Source of the DNA: Viola odorata
Taxonomy: Eukaryota > Streptophyta > Magnoliopsida > Malpighiales > Violaceae
Length of the DNA: 64,000 nt
Assembly: GCA_963691705.1 (NCBI GenBank)
Contig: OY829542.1
Coordinates: 34,706,579-34,770,578, forward strand
Direction: 5' to 3'
This document shows positions 12,061-23,638 of this stretch, piece after piece. Made by a program: the position numbers and the translations under genes. Position 1 is the stretch's first letter, and each line of letters opens with the position of its first letter. The notes under the pieces are model-generated. The model worked only from the letters and a program-made list of their open reading frames with translations. It did no database searches and was not told where the DNA came from.

Positions 12061-12486
12061 ATGTCTCAAGATAGTGATTGCGAATCTTGTGACCAAGGAG
12101 AGTATTATGACGATGATGCTTCTCAATGCCATGACGATAGTGGTGATGAATCATGTGGTGAAGCTAGTTGCCAATTTGATGGTGATGAAAATTTTGAACC
12201 GAGTGGTGAAAGCGGTGATGAGTATAACATTGATAGTGAGGATGAGTACCAAGATGAAAATGAAGCAACTTGTAGCGAAAGTGAAGACAATGAAGACCCC
12301 CCAAGTCCTCATGTCTTTAGTTGTGGCTCAAGTTCAATTTGTAGTAAGGATGAAGACCATGAAGAGACTTCAAGTCCTCGTATCTTAATCCGTGGTTCAA
12401 CTTCAAGTTATAGCGAAGATGATGACGACGAAGATTCTCCAAGTCTTCAAGTCTCGAGCTATGGCCTTGGTTCCATTGCACACTAA
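12061..12486 (+). CDS. acidic, Ser/Asp/Glu-rich ORF of element O
   Basis: Starting at ATG 12061 just after the leader, this encodes about 141 residues with repeated DDSGDES, EDEYQDEN and SEDDDDEDS-like blocks and several Cys. It has no recognisable capsid domain. In element E a similar acidic stretch sits between the CCHC zinc knuckle and the protease, so this may be a linker that became the first ORF when gag was lost (inference). It stops at TAA 12484-12486, and the same frame continues into the CCHC remnant. Confidence 0.55.
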   Translation: MSQDSDCESCDQGEYYDDDASQCHDDSGDESCGEASCQFDGDENFEPSGESGDEYNIDSEDEYQDENEATCSESEDNEDPPSPHVFSCGSSSICSKDEDHEETSSPRILIRGSTSSYSEDDDDEDSPSLQVSSYGLGSIAH

Positions 12487-12615
12487 AGGCTTGGCCATGG
12501 CCCCGAACCAAGACACCTCCTTTCCTCAAGTGTACAAGTCCGCACTAAACAAGGTGGAACGCCAAGCCGAGTTTCTCCTTCTCCTCCTTCGAAGGTTCTA
12601 CATCACCAAGGCCAA

Positions 12616-13080
12616 ATGCCTCCACCTCCTCCTCCAAGGATTCGACCTCACCAAGGCCGAATTCTCCAAGAATTTCAGCAACACTTCCGTTCCACATCCT
12701 TCCCTTCCGCTCCTTCCAAACGAGCTAGTGATGTATTTTGCACTACATGTACGGGTAGAGGCCATTTGTGTGACATTTGGCCCAACACTAGAGTGTGCCA
12801 AGTGAGTGCAATGACCAAGCCACAAGAGAAGAATGATCATGCTAAGAAAGAAGAGAGTGGCAAGATAAAGAATAGTGATGAATTGCCGAGTGGTGTTAGG
12901 AATGATGCTTGGTGGGAAAATTTTTCCGGGTTAGTGAAGAATATTGCAAGACCTAAACGTGACAAGAATTCTTCTCCTTCACTTCCCTTGAAGCAAGGCA
13001 GCAGCTTCTCCCAAGCTCATCAAAGTCAACAACCTTCTCAATCCACTATGGCATTCGAGTCCGAACCGGAAGTGGTGTAA
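12616..13080 (+). pseudogene. gag nucleocapsid remnant (CCHC-like) of element O
   Basis: In the same frame as the acidic ORF. After a Pro-rich stretch it reads FCTTCTGRGHLCDIWPN, a gypsy zinc knuckle of the form C-X2-C-X4-H-X4-C in which the last Cys has become Trp. Compare CFKCSGRGHRQVDC in element E. Lys/Ser/Gln-rich sequence follows up to TAA 13078-13080. No protease follows. Loss of the fourth ligand suggests it no longer binds RNA as a standard knuckle. Confidence 0.6.
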
Positions 13081-13137
13081 CCTCCACAAGTCACTCCACG
13101 ACAACAACCCACACCTTGTCAATCGATTGAAAGAGAT

Positions 13138-13497
13138 GTGGCCGAGCTCCAAGCTATGGAAGCTAAAAAGAGTGAAAAATATGAGGTTATGAATGAGAGA
13201 AAAGAGTGTAGAGAGAAGAAAGTAAGTGATGAGAAAAATACACGGCATGAAAAAAGTAAGCATGCCAATGAGAGTGAGTGCAACCGCACCTGTAAGAATG
13301 AGTTGAGTGAGCTTGTTGAGCTAAATCAATTTCAAGTTTTTGACAACCTTTTGTTTGAATTATATTTTGACAATCCGTTGTTTGAACTTGAAATTGAAGA
13401 AAACGAAAGTGAGCAAAACAACCCCCATGAAAAAAGTGAGCATGGGTTGAGAGATTGTGAGCAAAACAGCCCGCATAAAAAAAGTGAGCATGCGTAG
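13138..13497 (+). CDS. charged linker ORF with NNPHEKSEH repeats, element O
   Basis: Same frame as the preceding pieces. It encodes a Lys/Glu-rich segment with the recurring words RHEKSKHA, NNPHEKSEHG and NSPHKKSEHA. In elements B and E the equivalent linker joins protease to reverse transcriptase, and in C it survives without both. The DNA of each word folds into a small hairpin. The frame ends at TAG 13495-13497, and the natural continuation is in the +2 frame, so a frameshift lies here. Confidence 0.55.
   Translation: MAELQAMEAKKSEKYEVMNERKECREKKVSDEKNTRHEKSKHANESECNRTCKNELSELVELNQFQVFDNLLFELYFDNPLFELEIEENESEQNNPHEKSEHGLRDCEQNSPHKKSEHA
13244..13494 (+). repeat. hairpin array, element O (3 units)
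   Basis: The units are GGCATG/CATGCC (13244-13249 with 13261-13266), CCCATG/CATGGG (13424-13429 with 13441-13446) and CGCATA/CATGCG (13472-13477 with 13489-13494). Every loop is 11 nt (aaaaaagtRag type). The third unit has one unpaired base next to the loop. See the matching arrays in B, C and E. Confidence 0.75.
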
Positions 13498-14408
13498 AGA
13501 GATACACACACATGAGAGGAGTGAAAAAATAGAAAAATTGAGAGAAGAAAGTGAGGAAAAGAAGCAAACGGAAATTGTGGGAGCTATTGATCCAATGAGC
13601 GTGCCTTTGTGCAATGAGGATCAATTAGCGCATGCTAACCCTAATGACTATTTTCCTCCTACTTGTGTGTCTTTCTTGCAGGAAATTCCGGTGGGTTACC
13701 ACAACCATACGCGCCCGAATGTTCCAAGGAACAAAGGTGGTTTCAAACCATCAATCCTAGGAGGTATCGGAAGCGTAATTGCTCAACATTGGTGCTCCCA
13801 ACGGCAAGGCCTCGCGGTAAACCATCCCAACCTTCCCGTTTTGCTCGAAAGGTGTGTACCAATTCCCTCTTTAAATGCTCAATTGGTTGAGAATGCTCAT
13901 ATCACTCATCTTTATTCACATGTTGAAAATTTTGATGACAAACATGTAGCATGTGATAAGGAATCATTCTTGCATTTCTTTGAGCATGACTCTTTAGTTC
14001 GTGTATTTGAAAACCACTGGGTACGAATTTTATTGCATGCACCAAAAACCATTCCGTACCCTTCGTCAAGCATAATTCTTCTTGGTTTGAGCATGAAAAT
14101 TACTTGCATGAAAATTTTGTGGTATGTATTAAAACTCCTAAATTGCATTTCATCAAGTATGATCCTTTCTTGCTCAAACGTGCCAATTTTTGTGATTTTT
14201 TGGATAATATGTGTGATTATTTTATATGTTATTTCTGCTTGGAATCCGTGATTAATTTGCATGAAATATGGAAACAATTCTTTTGCTCCAACTTATGGAA
14301 ATTTTCTTGGTCTACTTGTTGCAAGGAATTGTATTTCTTTTTATGCCGATTGCTTGGTATTCCAATGTATTTTGTGAATGGGCGTGTGGCTCAATTTTCG
14401 TGGCTGGT
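13498..14408 (+). CDS. uncharacterised ORF of element O, 5' part
   Basis: Coding potential runs in one frame to about 14060 (words such as PNDYFPPTCVSFLQEIPVG and NAHITHLYSHVENF) and then in the next frame to the insertion point of N at 14408. The shift between them may be one indel. The protein is rich in Phe, His, Cys and Leu and contains LHENF and LHEIWKQFF. It is not RT, RNase H, integrase or protease by motif. Removing N and one target copy (14,532 nt, a multiple of three) restores the same frame downstream at 28941, so the ORF was open when N inserted. A loosely similar Phe/His-rich ORF occupies the same place in element C. Function unknown. Confidence 0.5.
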
Positions 14409-15943
14409 TGATTACACTACATTTCATCATGTTCTATTGTCCTTTTACTTGTTATTATGGGCAGTAAAACTACTGATTTACCCTTGTATTTCCCATATCT
14501 TTGCAGAACTGGTCTGGAGGCAAATTATTGGAGATTCGATTAATGAAGAGCTGGAGCCGATTTCCTGAGTCTTGGCCTGGATCTAGACCTAGACATATTA
14601 GCATCTGAAGCAGCGCGCACCAAAATCGTCTTGGCCAAGACTGCGACCAAGACACTTTCGCGATGAAGACAGTTGTGCGGATCGTTTGGACCGCTTCCCA
14701 CATTGGGCTTTGCAGCTGGCAAGTCGCAGCTGTCCCGCATATCTAGAGGGATCTAAAGCATATCTCTTGAAGAATCCCACATGGGATCTCCCTCTTTTGT
14801 ATTGCGATTTACTTTCCATTGTTAGAACAATTTATTATAGCTATCTTTTAGAGATTTTCTAGGAATTAGAGTTGGAGTAGGACAGAGGGTTTTTAGGGCT
14901 ATTTAGCCGAATATTGTTCACCTCTGTCCGGGGATCCCAACACACACTATCATTCGGAACCTTTCTTCTCTTTTCTCCTTCTTTGATATCAATAACAATT
15001 TGCTCCGAGATTTATTTCTCGGATTCAGTTTATGCAATATATATTTTTATATTTTTATCTATGAGCATGAGTAACTAAAACATCCATTCTTGGTAAGGGT
15101 TGATGAGCTGAAGTTCTTATGCGTTCGTGAGATCATTTCGTACTTAATAATCTCCTCTTGTATTTATTTATTTCTTGAACTTAATCCATCGCTTACTCAC
15201 TAGAGACAAGGTTTGATCATCCGTGTACTATAGTAGAGAAGAGTTGCAGCTGGTCTAGAAGGAAAGGGAGCACCCGTCGGCTAGACAAAGTAGGTCACTA
15301 GTCTCGCGCCAGGCTAGAAGAAATAAGTGATCTAGGTCAAGACCAGATTGAGAACCTAGGGTTTCCACAGGGAAACACCTTGACCTAGGTACTGTCTTCC
15401 CTTATACCATTGAGGAAGCGAACAACCATTCAAGACAGCAGTCAAACGGATAAACCCTTTAACCAGCAAGGTGTCCCTTGGCCAGGATTATCAGGAGAGG
15501 GAGTACCCGCCAGGTAATTTGAAGAGAAGGGAAGACAGGAGTGAACAGGAGTACCTCCACTCTATAGCAGTACTATGAACTGAAGAGATGAATATCCTTG
15601 AGTCTATGATTGAAGCATAAGAACGCAAGCTCTCACATCACCCTTACCTGGAATTCCCTTTTACCAGACTTATTTCAATCTTGACCCCTGTCTTGGCCAA
15701 GACTTTGGCCAATACTACTTTGAACTATTTTTACCATTTTCTGTTTTGTCTTTATTTTCAGAAACAACCAAAAGTAAATCCAGTGACGAGGAAGTCAAAC
15801 CAAGAATTACATTTCCTAGAGGTCTCTGTGGACGATCCTCTTACCATCATCTACAAACTCTTGTAGACAGTGATAAGTTGTATTTCTATTCCCAATTCGA
15901 TACCTATTTCACTATTATATTTGACGTGTTCGACGCGCGATCA
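14409..15943 (+). repeat. 5' LTR of element N (first copy)
   Basis: It starts TGATTACACTAC after target copy CTGGT and ends GACGCGCGATCA before the primer site. It contains two copies of the CTTGGCCAAGAC motif (about 14630 and 15692). Confidence 0.93.
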
Positions 15944-15948
15944 AATTT

Positions 15949-15966
15949 TGGCGCCGCTGCCGGGGA
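15949..15966 (+). promoter_or_regulatory. primer binding site, tRNA-Asp type (first copy)
   Basis: TGGCGCCGCTGCCGGGGA, 5 nt after the LTR, complementary to the 3' end of plant tRNA-Asp with at most one mismatch. This is the usual Athila primer site. Confidence 0.85.
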
Positions 15967-15985
15967 TCTCTAACGGTATTTGTAG

Positions 15986-16185
15986 NNNNNNNNNNNNNNN
16001 NNNNNNNNNNNNNNNNNNNNNNNNNNNNNNNNNNNNNNNNNNNNNNNNNNNNNNNNNNNNNNNNNNNNNNNNNNNNNNNNNNNNNNNNNNNNNNNNNNNN
16101 NNNNNNNNNNNNNNNNNNNNNNNNNNNNNNNNNNNNNNNNNNNNNNNNNNNNNNNNNNNNNNNNNNNNNNNNNNNNNNNNNNNNN
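15986..16185. other. assembly gap, 200 N
   Basis: Exactly 200 N. The sequence left of it (14213-15985) is repeated right of it (16186-17958) with the same start and end, so the gap probably stands for nothing real. Confidence 0.98.
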
Positions 16186-17958
16186 GTGATTATTTTATAT
16201 GTTATTTCTGCTTGGAATCCGTGATTAATTTGCATGAAATATGGAAACAATTCTTTTGCTCCAACTTATGGAAATTTTCTTGGTCTACTTGTTGCAAGGA
16301 ATTGTATTTCTTTTTATGCCGATTGCTTGGTATTCCAATGTATTTTGTGAATGGGCGTGTGGCTCAATTTTCGTGGCTGGTTGATTACACTACATTTCAT
16401 CATGTTCTATTGTCCTTTTACTTGTTATTATGGGCAGTAAAACTACTGATTTACCCTTGTATTTCCCATATCTTTGCAGAACTGGTCTGGAGGCAAATTA
16501 TTGGAGATTCGATTAATGAAGAGCTGGAGCCGATTTCCTGAGTCTTGGCCTGGATCTAGACCTAGACATATTAGCATCTGAAGCAGCGCGCACCAAAATC
16601 GTCTTGGCCAAGACTGCGACCAAGACACTTTCGCGATGAAGACAGTTGTGCGGATCGTTTGGACCGCTTCCCACATTGGGCTTTGCAGCTGGCAAGTCGC
16701 AGCTGTCCCGCATATCTAGAGGGATCTAAAGCATATCTCTTGAAGAATCCCACATGGGATCTCCCTCTTTTGTATTGCGATTTACTTTCCATTGTTAGAA
16801 CAATTTATTATAGCTATCTTTTAGAGATTTTCTAGGAATTAGAGTTGGAGTAGGACAGAGGGTTTTTAGGGCTATTTAGCCGAATATTGTTCACCTCTGT
16901 CCGGGGATCCCAACACACACTATCATTCGGAACCTTTCTTCTCTTTTCTCCTTCTTTGATATCAATAACAATTTGCTCCGAGATTTATTTCTCGGATTCA
17001 GTTTATGCAATATATATTTTTATATTTTTATCTATGAGCATGAGTAACTAAAACATCCATTCTTGGTAAGGGTTGATGAGCTGAAGTTCTTATGCGTTCG
17101 TGAGATCATTTCGTACTTAATAATCTCCTCTTGTATTTATTTATTTCTTGAACTTAATCCATCGCTTACTCACTAGAGACAAGGTTTGATCATCCGTGTA
17201 CTATAGTAGAGAAGAGTTGCAGCTGGTCTAGAAGGAAAGGGAGCACCCGTCGGCTAGACAAAGTAGGTCACTAGTCTCGCGCCAGGCTAGAAGAAATAAG
17301 TGATCTAGGTCAAGACCAGATTGAGAACCTAGGGTTTCCACAGGGAAACACCTTGACCTAGGTACTGTCTTCCCTTATACCATTGAGGAAGCGAACAACC
17401 ATTCAAGACAGCAGTCAAACGGATAAACCCTTTAACCAGCAAGGTGTCCCTTGGCCAGGATTATCAGGAGAGGGAGTACCCGCCAGGTAATTTGAAGAGA
17501 AGGGAAGACAGGAGTGAACAGGAGTACCTCCACTCTATAGCAGTACTATGAACTGAAGAGATGAATATCCTTGAGTCTATGATTGAAGCATAAGAACGCA
17601 AGCTCTCACATCACCCTTACCTGGAATTCCCTTTTACCAGACTTATTTCAATCTTGACCCCTGTCTTGGCCAAGACTTTGGCCAATACTACTTTGAACTA
17701 TTTTTACCATTTTCTGTTTTGTCTTTATTTTCAGAAACAACCAAAAGTAAATCCAGTGACGAGGAAGTCAAACCAAGAATTACATTTCCTAGAGGTCTCT
17801 GTGGACGATCCTCTTACCATCATCTACAAACTCTTGTAGACAGTGATAAGTTGTATTTCTATTCCCAATTCGATACCTATTTCACTATTATATTTGACGT
17901 GTTCGACGCGCGATCAAATTTTGGCGCCGCTGCCGGGGATCTCTAACGGTATTTGTAG
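16186..17958 (+). repeat. apparent artefactual duplicate of 14213-15985
   Basis: It starts inside element O sequence (gtgattattttatatg, as at 14213) and runs through the whole LTR and primer site to tatttgtag. Offset is a constant 1,973. Every stretch compared is identical, including all short reading frames. The duplicated LTR is 16382-17916 and its primer site is 17922-17939. A real LTR duplication would not include 196 bp of the host element on its left. Confidence 0.88.
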
Positions 17959-17988
17959 TTTTTGTTTTATTTTTATTTTTGATAGTTG

Positions 17989-19986
17989 ATGACCAGGTCC
18001 TCTTGTAGAGAAGAAGATTTGCTACCATACAATCTGAATCTCACTAAGGCCGAAGCACAACTCCAGAAGTTAGGTCAGAAAAAGAAAAACCCTGAGGAAA
18101 GAGAATCAGAAGCTTCTAGTTCCGAAACAAATCGCAGTCTTGACCACGATCTTGGCCTAGATTCAGACCAAGATGAACTCTTTGGTCCAGACATGGCAGA
18201 AAATCTACCAGAACCCACGATGAGGGAACTAAATAGAACAGCAGAGCAGGAAACCTTCTCCTGTATAGCTTTGCCAATGGTGGCAAATGATTGGTCCATC
18301 AAGACCAATATGGTGGCCAACCTTCCCAGGTTTTATGGCCATTCGAATGAGAACCCATTCAAACACCTAAGGAACCTACATGTTCAGTGTGATATGATGA
18401 AGCCAGTTACTGTGAATATGGAGAGAGCAAAGTTGAAAGCTTTTCCATGCTCTCGTGAGGGGGCTGCCCAAAATTGGTTCTACAGCCTACCTCACAACAT
18501 GGTCAACACCTGGGCTGAGATGTCCATGTTATTCCTCAACAAATACTGGAATGCAACAAAAGCAAGAGCAGCTAGAAAGAATATGGTTGCCATCTAGCAG
18601 AGGAATAATGAAGGTTTAAGCGAATATCACCAACAGTTCAGAGAATTGCAAGAAGTTTGCCCTACTCATGGAGTTGCGGAGCAGACCATGATCCAATATT
18701 TTTATGATGGAATGCTCTTACCTAGCAAAGAAAAAGTTGATGCAGCCGCAGGTGGAGCATTACAGGACTTGACAGTCACAAAAGCCAAGCTTCTACTTCA
18801 GACCATGGCAGACAATAGCCAAAATAATACCATTTCTGACAGAACTCCTATCCCTTCTAGTCTTTGTTCTATTGATGTTGAGCAAAAATTAGCGAAATTA
18901 ACTGATATGGTTAAAACCATTTCTGTCAATATTTCAAGTACCATGACCACAGGAAACTCAAATCAGGAGCAAGTAGCATCAATTTGTGGAATCTGCCAGC
19001 AACAAGATCATCAGACCAATAACTGTTACATGGTACAACATCCTGAAGATGTAGCACAAGTAAATGCGGACTATGGACAAAACCAAGGGAGTATGCAGAA
19101 TTTCCCTCAAGGAAGCAATCAGTATTCATGGAGAGGCCATCCGAATTTTAGATGGAGAGACCCAGTCCCTCCAAACCAGAATCCAAATCAGAATATGCCC
19201 CAGCAACATCCTGGCCAACCTCCCGTTAACTTTCAACATTTCATACCTCGTCCTTCAAACCTTAATCCTGGCCAACCTCCTGGCCAAGCCTCGGTACCTC
19301 AGCTGCCTCCAGCACCTCAACCCTTGCAGATAACCGGTCCCTCTATGGAGGACACACTTAAGAGTTTGGTTCAGATGCAGAAGAACTTGATGCAATCGAC
19401 GCAGTCTAGCCTAGCGGAGATGCAAAAACAAATCAATCAAATGGCCAATCAAGGGAGATTACCTTCTACAACTGTAGAAAACCCGAAACACAATGTAAGT
19501 GCCATGAGTCTTAGGAGTGGAGTTGTACTACCAGAGAGGGAAGGAGCAAAAATAGATGAAGAAATAAGGAAAATCCAGTCACAAGAGATGGATGAGGATG
19601 AGGAAGAAGAGGCTGAATCAGGGGTAGTCTTGGCCAAACCTCAGGCCAAGCCTGCAGTTATCGCGGAACCAGAAAAGGCAGAACCTATCTTGGCCAAGAC
19701 TCAGGCCAAGCCAGATCGTAAGGAAGAAATCATAGAAATCCCTCTACCATTCCCCCCTAGATCATCGAAAGAAAAGAGGCAAGATGAAGCGAGAGATTTC
19801 ATGGCTATTTTTGGGAAAATAGCCGTTAATATACCTATGTTGGACTTAATTGCAAAAGTTCCCTCTTATGCTAAATTTCTTAAAGAATTGTGTACTAATA
19901 AAAAGAAAATTGCAGGCATAGAGAGGGTGAATTTATCTCACAATGTCTTTGCAGTGCAGCAGCTCCCAGAGAAGTGCAAGGACTAA
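17989..19986 (+). pseudogene. gag of element N (Athila type)
   Basis: The ATG at 17989 is 50 nt after the primer site. The capsid region contains MAENLPEPTMREL and AQNWFYSLPHNMVNTWAEM, typical of Athila gag (retrotransposon gag family). A TAG at 18595-18597 replaces what is normally a residue in a Gln-rich stretch, and the same frame continues from 18598. The zinc knuckle CGICQQQDHQTNNC (about 18988-19029) is complete. A Pro/Gln-rich segment follows, then an acidic one with LAKPQAKP and LAKTQAKP encoded by the CTTGGCCAAGAC motif. A TAA at 19984-19986 separates it from protease, again in the same frame. Confidence 0.85.
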
Positions 19987-21402
19987 GGGACTTTCACCAT
20001 TCCGTGTCAAATCGGGAATAAGAAAATTGAGAAGGCCCTTTGCGACTTAGGGGCTGGCATCAATGTGATGTCCCTAAGTGAATTCGAGACCTTGAAGATC
20101 GAGACAATGAAAGAGACTGACTTGGTGATCCAGCTGACTGATCGAACAATCATCCGACCTAAGGGTGTGGTGACTGATGTCTTGGTAATGGTAAACGATT
20201 TTATTTATCCGGTGGACTTTTATATAGTTGAGATGAATGTTCAACTACCTTCTTGTACCAGTGACATTTTATTAGGAAGACCTTTTCTAAGGACATCCAA
20301 GGCAAAGATCGATTGCTTTGAAGGAAGTATAATTCTAGAATTTTGTGGAAGAACAATTAAATTCAACATTATTGAAGCCCAAAAACATCCTAATGATTTT
20401 CATTGCGTTAATTTTCTTGATGTTTTAGATCCAATTACTGAGGAAATTGCTGATATTAATATTAACGACCCCCTTGAGTATGTTTTGAGCAGAGGAATAT
20501 CCACAAGAACTCTAAAAGAATTGGAGGACAGGACTCGAGATCAAAAGGAACTCCAAGAAATTTTAGACAGTTTGGCCGATACGAAAAACACAGACCTGGT
20601 CTTGGCATCAAGCTTGGCCAAGACGCAGGCCAAGACTACCAAAATCTGGAAGAAAACTGTGAATTGTCAATTTATGCAGTCTTCGATTCCTAAATTTCTA
20701 CCTTCTGTTGTGCAGCCACCACAGTTGGAATTAAAATCTCTACCAGATCATCTCAAGTATGCCTATCTAGGCCTAGACGACACCCTACCCGTTATTATTT
20801 CAGCAAAACTAACGGAGGATGAAGAGGAAAGATTGGTGGCAGTCTTGAAAATGCACAAAGAAGCGATTGGCTGGACCATGGCGGATATCAAGGGAATATC
20901 AGCCAACATCTGTACCCACAATATTTACGTGGAAGAGGATAAGAAACCCATTCGGCAACCCCAGAGGAGATTAAACCCTCTGATGATGGAAGTGGTTAAA
21001 AAAGAAATAATCAAATTGTTAGATTCGGGTGTTATTTATCCTATCTCAGATAGTAATTGGGTGTCTCCTGTGCAGGTTGTTCCTAAGAAAACTGGAATCA
21101 CAATGATCGAAGGAGATGATGGCACCCAAAGAACGACACGAATCCAAGACGGATGTAGGGTATGTATTGACTACCGAAGGCTGAATCAAGTCACTCGGAA
21201 GGACCATTTCCCATTGCCATTTATCGACCAAATGGTTGAGAGACTTACTGGAAAGTCTCACTACTGCTTCTTGGATGGCTACTCGAGGCACCCGAAGATC
21301 AAGAAAAGACGACGTTCACATGTCCATTTGGAACGTTCGCCTACAAACGCATGCCATTTGGGCTATGCAATGCGCCTGCAACCTTCCAAAGGTGCATGGT
21401 AA
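19987..21402 (+). pseudogene. protease and N-terminal RT of element N
   Basis: In frame with gag. The aspartic protease active site reads CDLGAGINVMSL (about 20041-20076), with the flap and LLGRPFLRTSKAKID following. A linker with LASSLAKTQAKT precedes the RT. RT fingers and palm motifs are visible: RRLNPLMMEVVKKEI, VQVVPKKTG and CRVCIDYRRLNQVTRKDHFPLPFIDQ. After CFLDGYS (about 21280) roughly 20 bp are missing, removing the conserved residues that follow GYS and shifting the frame. The frame then runs out at 21402 without function. Confidence 0.85.
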
Positions 21403-22145
21403 GTATATTTTCTGAATATGTGGAGAAGAGCATCGAAGTATTCATGGATGACTTTACCGTATATGGTAATGATTTCGAACAATGCTTACATAATTTAGAA
21501 AATATTTTAAAGAGATGTGTTGATACAAGTTTAGTCTTAAACTTTGAAAAATGCCATTTTATGGTGGACCAAGGAATTGTCCTTGGCTATGTGATTTCAA
21601 AGAAAGACATTGAGGTTGATCAAGCCAAAATTGACACTATCAAGAACTTGCCTTACCCCTCATGCTTGCGTGAGGTTAGGAGCTTTCTTGGACATGCAGG
21701 TTTCTATCGTAGGTTCATAAAAGACTTCTCGAAAGTAGCTGAACCAATGTGCAAGCTACTACAAAAGGAGGTAGAGTTCGACTTCAACGAAGCATGTCAG
21801 AAATCGTTCGAGGAATTGAAGGAACGATTGACCACAACACCGATCATCCAAGAACCGGACTGGCGCTTGCCATTCGAGCTGATGTGCGACGCAAGTGACG
21901 CTGCTGTTGGGGCTGTTCTTGGGCAAAAGAAAGGGAAAGATCCGCACGTGATCTATTATGCATCAAAAATGCTAGATGATGCCCAAAGAAATTACACCAC
22001 AACCGAAAAAGAACTCTTTGCAATAGTTTTTACCTTGGAAAAATTTAGATCTTATTTATTGGGCATAAAAATTATTGTATTTTCTGATCATGCGGCGTTG
22101 AAATATCTCTTGGTCAAGCATGAGGCCAAACCTAGACTAATCTGA
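21290..22145 (+). pseudogene. C-terminal RT and RNase H of element N
   Basis: After the frameshift the correct frame continues with PFGTFAYKRMPFGLCNAPATFQ, then the catalytic FMDDF (21441-21455) and the thumb. RNase H begins around 21880 with MCDASDAAVGAVLG and includes TTEKELFAIVFTLEKFRSYL and FSDHAALKYLL. It is stopped by TGA at 22143-22145, where Athila relatives have Arg (a CGA to TGA change, typical of methylated CpG decay). The frame is open again immediately after. Confidence 0.85.
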
Positions 22146-23638
22146 TGGATTCTTCTTTTGCAGGAGCACAATCTGGAAATTAAGGATAAGAACGGCAAGG
22201 AAAATCTTGTTGCAGACCACCTTAGCCGCTGCCTAGCAGAAGGAGACCTGGAACCAGTAAGAGCAAAATTCCCTGACGAAAAACTGTTTTCAATCTCACT
22301 GTCTAGCCCGGAGTCTAGGCCTAGACCTCAGGCAAACCCACGACCATGGTATGCTGAAATTGCGAATTACCTTGCAACAGGTAAACACTATGGTGATATG
22401 ACTACCTACGAAAGAGTAAAAGTCAAACATGACAGTAAGTACTATGTTTGGGATGACCCATATTTATGGAAACTAGGGACTGACCAATTACTTAGGAGGT
22501 GTATACCTCAAGATGAAACCTTGTCTATCCTTAAATTTTGTCATTCTCAAGCATGTGGAGGCCATTTTGGAGCAAGAAGGACAACCCTAAAAGTCTTAGA
22601 GGCTGGTTTTTATTGGCCTAGTATTTTTCAGGACAGTTTTATATTTTGTAAAACTTGTCCTGCGTGCCAAAAGGTAGGGAATATAAGTTCCCGAAATGAA
22701 ATGCCTATGAATTTTATTCTTTCATGTGAAATATTTGATATATGGGGCATAGATTTTATGAGACCTTTCCCCACTTCTTTTGGCAACAGATATATTCTTT
22801 TAGCTGTGGATTATGTATCAAAATGGATAGAGGCGAAAGCCACTAAGAATGATGATGCTAGAACTGTTATTTCCTTCATTAAATCTAACAACTTGAACAG
22901 ATTTGGAATTCCTCGAGGGATCATTAGTGATCGAGGAACACACTTCTGCAACAAGATTCTGTCTTCCCTTTTCAAGAAATACGACATCACTCATAGGGTA
23001 TCCACAGCCTACCACCCTCAATCAAATGGCCAAGCAGAAGTATCGAATAGAGAAGTGAAATCTGTCTTGGCCAAGACAGTAGGCCTAGATAGGCACGATT
23101 GGAGCCAGCGGTTAGATGACGCATTGTGGGCCTGCCGAACGACTTACAAAGGACCAATCGGGATGACGCCTTACAAGCTGGTCTATGGGAAGACGTGCCA
23201 CTTGCCAGTAGGGTTGCAACACAAAGCATACTGGGCTATACGAAAGTGCAACTTGAGCTATGACGAAGCTGGGCAAGAAAGGAAATTACAACTCCAAGAG
23301 TTAGAGGAGTTGAGAGATCAAGCTTATGACTACCAGCTGATTATCAAAATCAGAATGAAAGCTTACCACGACAAAAGAATTATTGGAAAACCTCTCCACA
23401 CAGGGGAGAAGGTTCTCCTTTATAATTCACGTTTTAAATTGTTTCTTGGAAAATTGAAAACTAGATGGGAAGGCCCTTTGTTATTACTAATATTTACCCA
23501 CATGGTTCAGTAGATATTAGAAATGAGAAAACAGGTGCCGAGCTCAAGGTGAACGGACAGAGATTGAAACCGTTCTTTGAAAATTTCCAGGAAGAGCAAA
23601 TTTCTGAAAAGGTGGACATGCCACCAGAAAACAAGTAA
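22146..23638 (+). pseudogene. RNase H end and integrase of element N
   Basis: It starts with the conserved NLVADHLSR link, then the HHCC zinc finger (HSQACGGHFGARRT and CKTCPACQK, about 22540-22670). The catalytic core has D in WGIDFMRPFP (about 22742), D in SDRGTHFC (about 22930) and E in NGQAEVSN (about 23030), all present. The core stretch REVKSVLAKTVGLDRHDW carries the element-wide CTTGGCCAAGAC motif at 23064-23077. The main frame ends at TAG 23511-23513, but the C-terminal words [14 protein letters not shown] continue in another frame to TAA 23636-23638. A small indel therefore lies near 23480-23500. Confidence 0.85.

Noticed and set aside
12317..12840. Overlapping ORFs on both strands within the acidic and CCHC region of element O
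   Set aside because: Shadows of the frame that carries the zinc-knuckle remnant.
16382..17916. A real tandem LTR (LTR-LTR-internal) in element N
   Set aside because: The repeat includes 196 bp of element O upstream of the LTR and ends exactly at an N gap, which fits an unmerged contig overlap better.
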